The notes under the pieces are model-generated. The model was not told where the DNA came from and made no database searches. It saw only the letters and a list, made by a program, of their open reading frames with translations. DNA of 64,000 nucleotides, taken from positions 62,001-126,000 of the forward strand of contig JABTTQ020002190.1 of assembly GCA_016081115.2 (NCBI GenBank). The letters run 5' to 3'. Shown piece after piece: positions 60,182 through 64,000 of the stretch. Source of the DNA: Rehmannia glutinosa (taxonomy: Eukaryota; Streptophyta; Magnoliopsida; Lamiales; Orobanchaceae). Numbering within the stretch: the stretch's first letter is position 1; each line of letters starts with the position of its first letter. Made by a program: the position numbers and the translations under genes.

Positions 60182-60483
60182 TAAACCATCGCAACTTTTG
60201 ACTGATAGTATTTAATGTTGCTGACGTCAAGCTTAAAAACATTCCCGCTTAAGGAAAATAACCTTGTTTTGTCACGTAGCTCATAAATACATCATCTTTC
60301 TTCATTTATGACTTGACTTTGCTTCTCTCTTCAATTGATTCGACTGCATAATACTTGGTTGTCCAGCTAACACGATTCAGTTGACTAGCCTCATAAGTCT
60401 GTTTCACTTGGTTGAATGAGTGAAACTCTTCTGAAATGCAATTCTCCCAACTTTAACTCTGTTAAATGAGTCTTCGGAGCATT
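60182..60483 (-). other. Copia region after RNase H
   Basis: The 3' side of the copia pol stop, continuing at 50363 beyond gypsy G. No ORF. Confidence 0.4.
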
Positions 60484-60728
60484 CTAACACAACTCAATCA
60501 ATCCAAGCTCATTTTTAAGTTCTTCAAACCTTGATTCACATAAGGGCTTAGTGAATATATCAGCTAATTGTTTCTCAATTGATATGTATTCCATTGTGAT
60601 GGCTTTCTTCTCAAAATGATCTCTTATAAAATGATACCTAACATCAGTGTGCTTGGTTCTTGAATGCAATACTTGATTCTGAGTAATTGCAATGGCACTT
60701 GTGTTATCACACATAATTGGAATCTCTC
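60484..60728 (-). pseudogene. Copia RNase H, C-terminal end
   Basis: Minus: REIPIMCDNTSAIAITQNQVLHSRTKHTDVRYHFIRDH, then IEKQLADIFTKPLCESRFEELKNELGLIEL and a stop. CDNTSAI...HSRTKHID.RYHFIR...ADIFTKPL is the diagnostic end of Ty1/copia RNase H. Its upstream part is replaced at 60729 by another copia's 3' LTR. The frame is open to the insertion point. Confidence 0.9.
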
Positions 60729-62249
60729 TGTAGGTCCTAAGGGGTGTGGCGTAAGGTTTAGAAGAGGGGAGGTTGAATAAACCTTACCAATTTTTGCAAT
60801 TTAGTCCTTTTAAAATATTTCAACATAGTTGACTCAAAACGTCTAAGTCCTTGGGGACAACTAGGTTGGCTTACTTCAACAAAGTTACCCCACCAATGAC
60901 TGATCGATCTGTTGATAGTATAACTTAGATGCGTCAACTAACACTTAACTTTTTAGTTGATTTGGTTTTATACTGTTGGAAGATTAACACCTTTGTTAAT
61001 TTTAAACTTGTTTTTAACTCTTGTTCTGAGCAATGTTATTATCAGTTGGGTTAGCAATTTAACTTAAACACCAAGTATGAATATAAGCAGGAAATTAAAA
61101 TGTTGTAAGTAAATGACACAAGTAAATTTTATAGTGGTTTGAGGATGGGGTAATTCCTCTAATCCACTCTTCTCCAACTCATGGAGGAATCTACTAAGTA
61201 ACAGATCAAGTTACAAAGTAGTTCTCAGTTTGAAACATCCTTGATCAAACATCTGGTTTCTCCTGTGACTCAGCTTCTTCACAAGACAGCTGCCTTGCTA
61301 CTTCAGCTCCTTTCGAAACCTTGGAATTGATCACACAGCCTTCCAACGAGCTCAAAACTTACGGTTCGACCTTGAACCTTACTACATCTCCTTAAATCTA
61401 GGAGAGTAGACCCTTTTGTTCTTAAAACTTTTTCTATTCAACTAGTTGAAGAATTCTTTCCTTCAAAGAGTGTGTTGGATCGAGTTCCTTCGATTTTTGG
61501 CTTGAGGAATTTCTTAATGAGCTTGAGAGAGTGTTTCCAAGTTTTGCTTGCTTAAATTGCTTGGTCATTCATGTGTTCTCTCTCTTGTTTCCTCAGCCTT
61601 TTATAGTGCTCATTTGAAAATTTTCCCGTTGAAGAGATAGGCTATTTTCAAATGACACTTCGTGTTCATTGGCTTATGTTTTATTGACTTGCATCTTGTG
61701 ATGGTGATATTTCCTCGTATTAAATGATCCTGCAGCTTTTCAGGACCTGACAGAAGCCTCAGTGCTTCCCATTGGTTTATTCCTTTTGCACTTTAAGATA
61801 TGGTAGCTTGGACTTATTACTATATTGAGTAATATCCTTGACTTCCATTCAACGGATTTATATCTGTCGACTTGATTTGATAGCTGCCTTTACCCATTTG
61901 ACTTGAGTTTGCTCCAACCTTTTAGGAAAGACTCAACTGTCAGTTCAACTGGTAGACTTGGCCCTTTACAGACTTGACTGTCACTTCTTCAAACTTTACA
62001 CAGTTGTTCCTCAGTTGGATCTCCTTCAGTCGAGTCTTTGTCTTTCATCTTGACTGCACTCAGCTGACACACAGCTGGGTCTTTGCTTCAGTCTTCAGTT
62101 GACTTCTTGCATTCTTCAACATAGCTGACTTCACTCAGCTTATGCAGTCCTATCTATTACAAAATAGAAATACTAGGAAAATGGGGTGCCAACTTCCTAT
62201 TCTAAGTTTTACATGATATCATTAAAATCTAATAATAAATTTCCTAACA
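60729..62249 (-). repeat. 3' LTR of a Sirevirus-like copia
   Basis: 1521 bp; minus reading TGTTAGGAAATTT to GGACCTACA. Preceded on the minus strand by a purine tract (62250-62266, AAAAAGGAGGAAAT), which identifies it as the 3' LTR of the element whose third ORF is at 62513. It aligns with 27286-38079 and with the fragment at 26671. Confidence 0.88.
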
Positions 62250-62512
62250 ATTTCCTCCTTTTTGATGATGTCAAAACTTAAATTAAAAATACAACAAACA
62301 CAAGCAGTGCAGTAACAAAGAATGTATGCTTCGAATATGTCAATTTTATTGATCAAAACATTCTTGTCCTTTACAAAGTTGTTTACAAGATATACTATAT
62401 ACACTGTATCAGAGCTATACTATATTACAACATATATCAGAGCACAGTTATAATTACAACAGGTATCAGAGCCTTAAGATTTTACAAAATAGTTACAGTT
62501 GTGTATTTACAG
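62250..62512 (-). other. Region between third ORF and 3' LTR of the copia
   Basis: Holds the purine tract AAAAAGGAGGAAAT next to the LTR and repeated TATCAGAGC-like phrases near 62405-62475. No ORF. Confidence 0.6.
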
Positions 62513-64000
62513 TCAAGTAGAATACATGAAAGGGTTACATCCATCTTCAACGCCTCGACTGCTTCCTTTTTCTCTCTTCCTCTTTTGCTCTCCTTCTGTC
62601 ATCCTCTCCCTTCTTATTTTTCTCTCTTCTTCATCTCTCTTTTTCCTTTCATATGCGCGCTTAGCAGTAGGGTCATCCCTATGCTGCCTTTCCTCCCATT
62701 CACTCATATCTCTCTCATTTTCTGTCACTTGCCTTCTCACAGCTTCCTCATTCTTGCGGATTACTTCTAAATTGGCAAGATGATCATACCCAACCCAGTA
62801 ATTGATCCCTTTCTTATGTGGATCAATGTACCTCATGTCTTGTGGTCTTGGCTGTGATGGAGTGCCTCTGCCTCTTCCACTACTTCCAGACCTTCGCTTC
62901 CCTCTTGTTGACTCAGCTCCTCCTTTGGGAGTGTATTGTACTGGTGCCTTTTCAACTGAGTGACTGCTGGAACTTTGTTGTTTAACAACTGATTTGCACA
63001 AATCAATACCCTTCTCCCAGTACAAGTCCCACGCATGCGGTAGAGTCAAGTTCTTGAAATAACCTTCAGCTTCTAGAGGTTGAAACTCTAGAGATTTGGG
63101 CTCAGATCCAGCATCAGGCATCGTGATTTCTCTTGGAGGTTTGATTGATGGGGAATCCTTTAATAGTCCTCTTGGGGGACAATTGTACCTTGTTATGATA
63201 TCTTTAATACACTCGGAATGCTTCTCAGCTACCTTCTCAAACTCAGCATCGATGGCTTTTCTTGATTCCTTGACTGCCAACTCAGCTTTCTCTTCAAGTG
63301 TCAGCTCTTTAGGTAGTCTGCTAAGAAGTGAGGCTGTGACTTCTCCTTGTTGAGGGGTTTTGGCAAACATGATTTTCAATGGGGGATTTTTCACAGAGCT
63401 TCCTTCCCCCTTACTTTCTTCCCCTTTATCTCCATCCTTATCACTCCCTAGACCTTCTTTCAGTTCCCTCATGGCTTCATCTTCCCCCTTTTTGGCATCA
63501 TCACCAAAAGGTAGAATTAGGCCAGGGAACATACCACCAAGGATGAAATTGAGTTTGCTGTTAGTTGAATCATGTTTATCATGAGACTTGAGTAAGCTGT
63601 TCGGAACTCAGACTGAATATCTTTCGACTTAGCTGCCATCAACTTTATTTCTATTTGGAGAACCTGAATCTGCTGACTCATGATGGTCTCCAATCTGGCA
63701 ATCTCATTCTTGTGTTGGAGCTTGAGCAACTCCATGTCCGACTTATGAGACTCTTCCATCCTTATAATGTGGTCCCTTTGCCTCTGCTAGAACTTGAGAT
63801 TATCGGAGCTCGCACCACCAATTCGTGAACAGGGGACTTAAAGTAGCGGACCTACTCTCCTCTCAAAGCCAGTGTTTGTCCAACCCATTCTCGAATTCTT
63901 AGAACAACACCGCAAATGTCTCCAGTGATGTTGGCATCACGATTATCCAGCCTTTGGTCTAATGATACAAAGCCATACTCCATTTTCTTGATCTCAAAGA
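62513..64000 (-). pseudogene. Third ORF of a Sirevirus-like copia, C-terminal part; continues past the window
   Basis: Minus strand. The main frame 63532-62513 (about 339 codons) has an acidic/Lys-rich start (DDAKKGEDEAMRELKEGLGSDKDGDKGEESKGEG), a charged helix (LTLEEKAELAVKESRKAIDAEFEKVAEKHSE), YFKNLTLPHAWDLYWEKGIDLCK, an Arg/Gly/Ser basic patch (GKRRSGSSGRGRGTPS), and a long Glu/Arg coiled-coil-like end (ERKKRDEEERKIRRERMTEGE). The upstream frame 63759-63517 is a predicted coiled coil (EESHKSDMELLKLQHKNEIARLETIMSQQIQ), joined by a frameshift near 63520-63570. Further up, WVGQTLALRGE ends in a TAG (about 63835). Its position after pol and before the 3' LTR fits the env-like third ORF of Sireviruses. 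Function unknown; broken here. Confidence 0.65.

Noticed and set aside
1..64000. tRNA, rRNA or other structured RNA genes
   Set aside because: None seen; tRNA-like matches are only retroelement primer sites (tRNA-Asp and tRNA-iMet 3' ends).

Overview
The window is nuclear DNA from a flowering plant, almost certainly a eudicot. The evidence is introns with GT/AG borders, a class I histone deacetylase gene of the HDA19 type, and dense nested plant transposable elements (LINE, hAT, Helitron with an RPA-like gene, Ty3/gypsy with tRNA-iMet and tRNA-Asp priming, Sirevirus-like Ty1/copia). I cannot name the species. There is one recognisable host gene; nearly everything else is mobile DNA, mostly broken.

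Layout. (1) 1-10985: a LINE-type ORF1 (DUF4283 plus a CCHC knuckle, minus strand) is split by an 8.85 kb hAT transposon (1157-10009, 8-bp target duplication CCTTCAAT). The hAT transposase is itself split by a 5.4 kb non-autonomous LTR element (2566-7970, 5-bp duplication GCACA). Each layer can be peeled off exactly, giving the order LINE, then hAT, then LTR element. (2) 10986-19161: intergenic DNA, a (GA)n microsatellite, then the HDA19-like gene on the minus strand (12291-16325, seven coding exons, probable 5' UTR exon near 18.7 kb). It is intact except for a single missing base near codon 12. (3) 19162-26670: a terminal-inverted-repeat element, an A-rich degenerate repeat, and two Helitron 3' ends in the same orientation, the first with a decayed RPA1-like gene.

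(4) 26671-44714: copia LTR pieces and a captured piece of gypsy LTR. These are followed by a copia 5' LTR (27286-38079) that holds a complete gypsy element 'H' (27839-37028, minus, duplication ACAGC), then a 5'-truncated Tekay-like gypsy copy 'G2' (38080-44714, plus). (5) 44715-50363: a copia gag-protease-integrase fragment (minus), a second non-autonomous LTR element cut at its 5' side (47251-about 49575), and a Sirevirus-like third ORF (49603-50112). (6) 50364-60181: gypsy element 'G' (minus), a sister of G2 with 2.8 kb LTRs. (7) 60182-64000: a copia RNase H end, interrupted by the 3' LTR (60729-62249) of another Sirevirus-like copia whose own third ORF runs to the right edge.

None of the retroelements looks autonomous as it stands: all pol genes carry stops or frameshifts. 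The points most worth checking are the single-base lesion in the otherwise intact deacetylase gene, the array of GCGCTGCAGCGC palindromes upstream of the LTR TATA box, the extra leader ORF in gypsy H, and the head-to-head pair of 2.8 kb LTRs. I saw no sign of a wholly new biological system.
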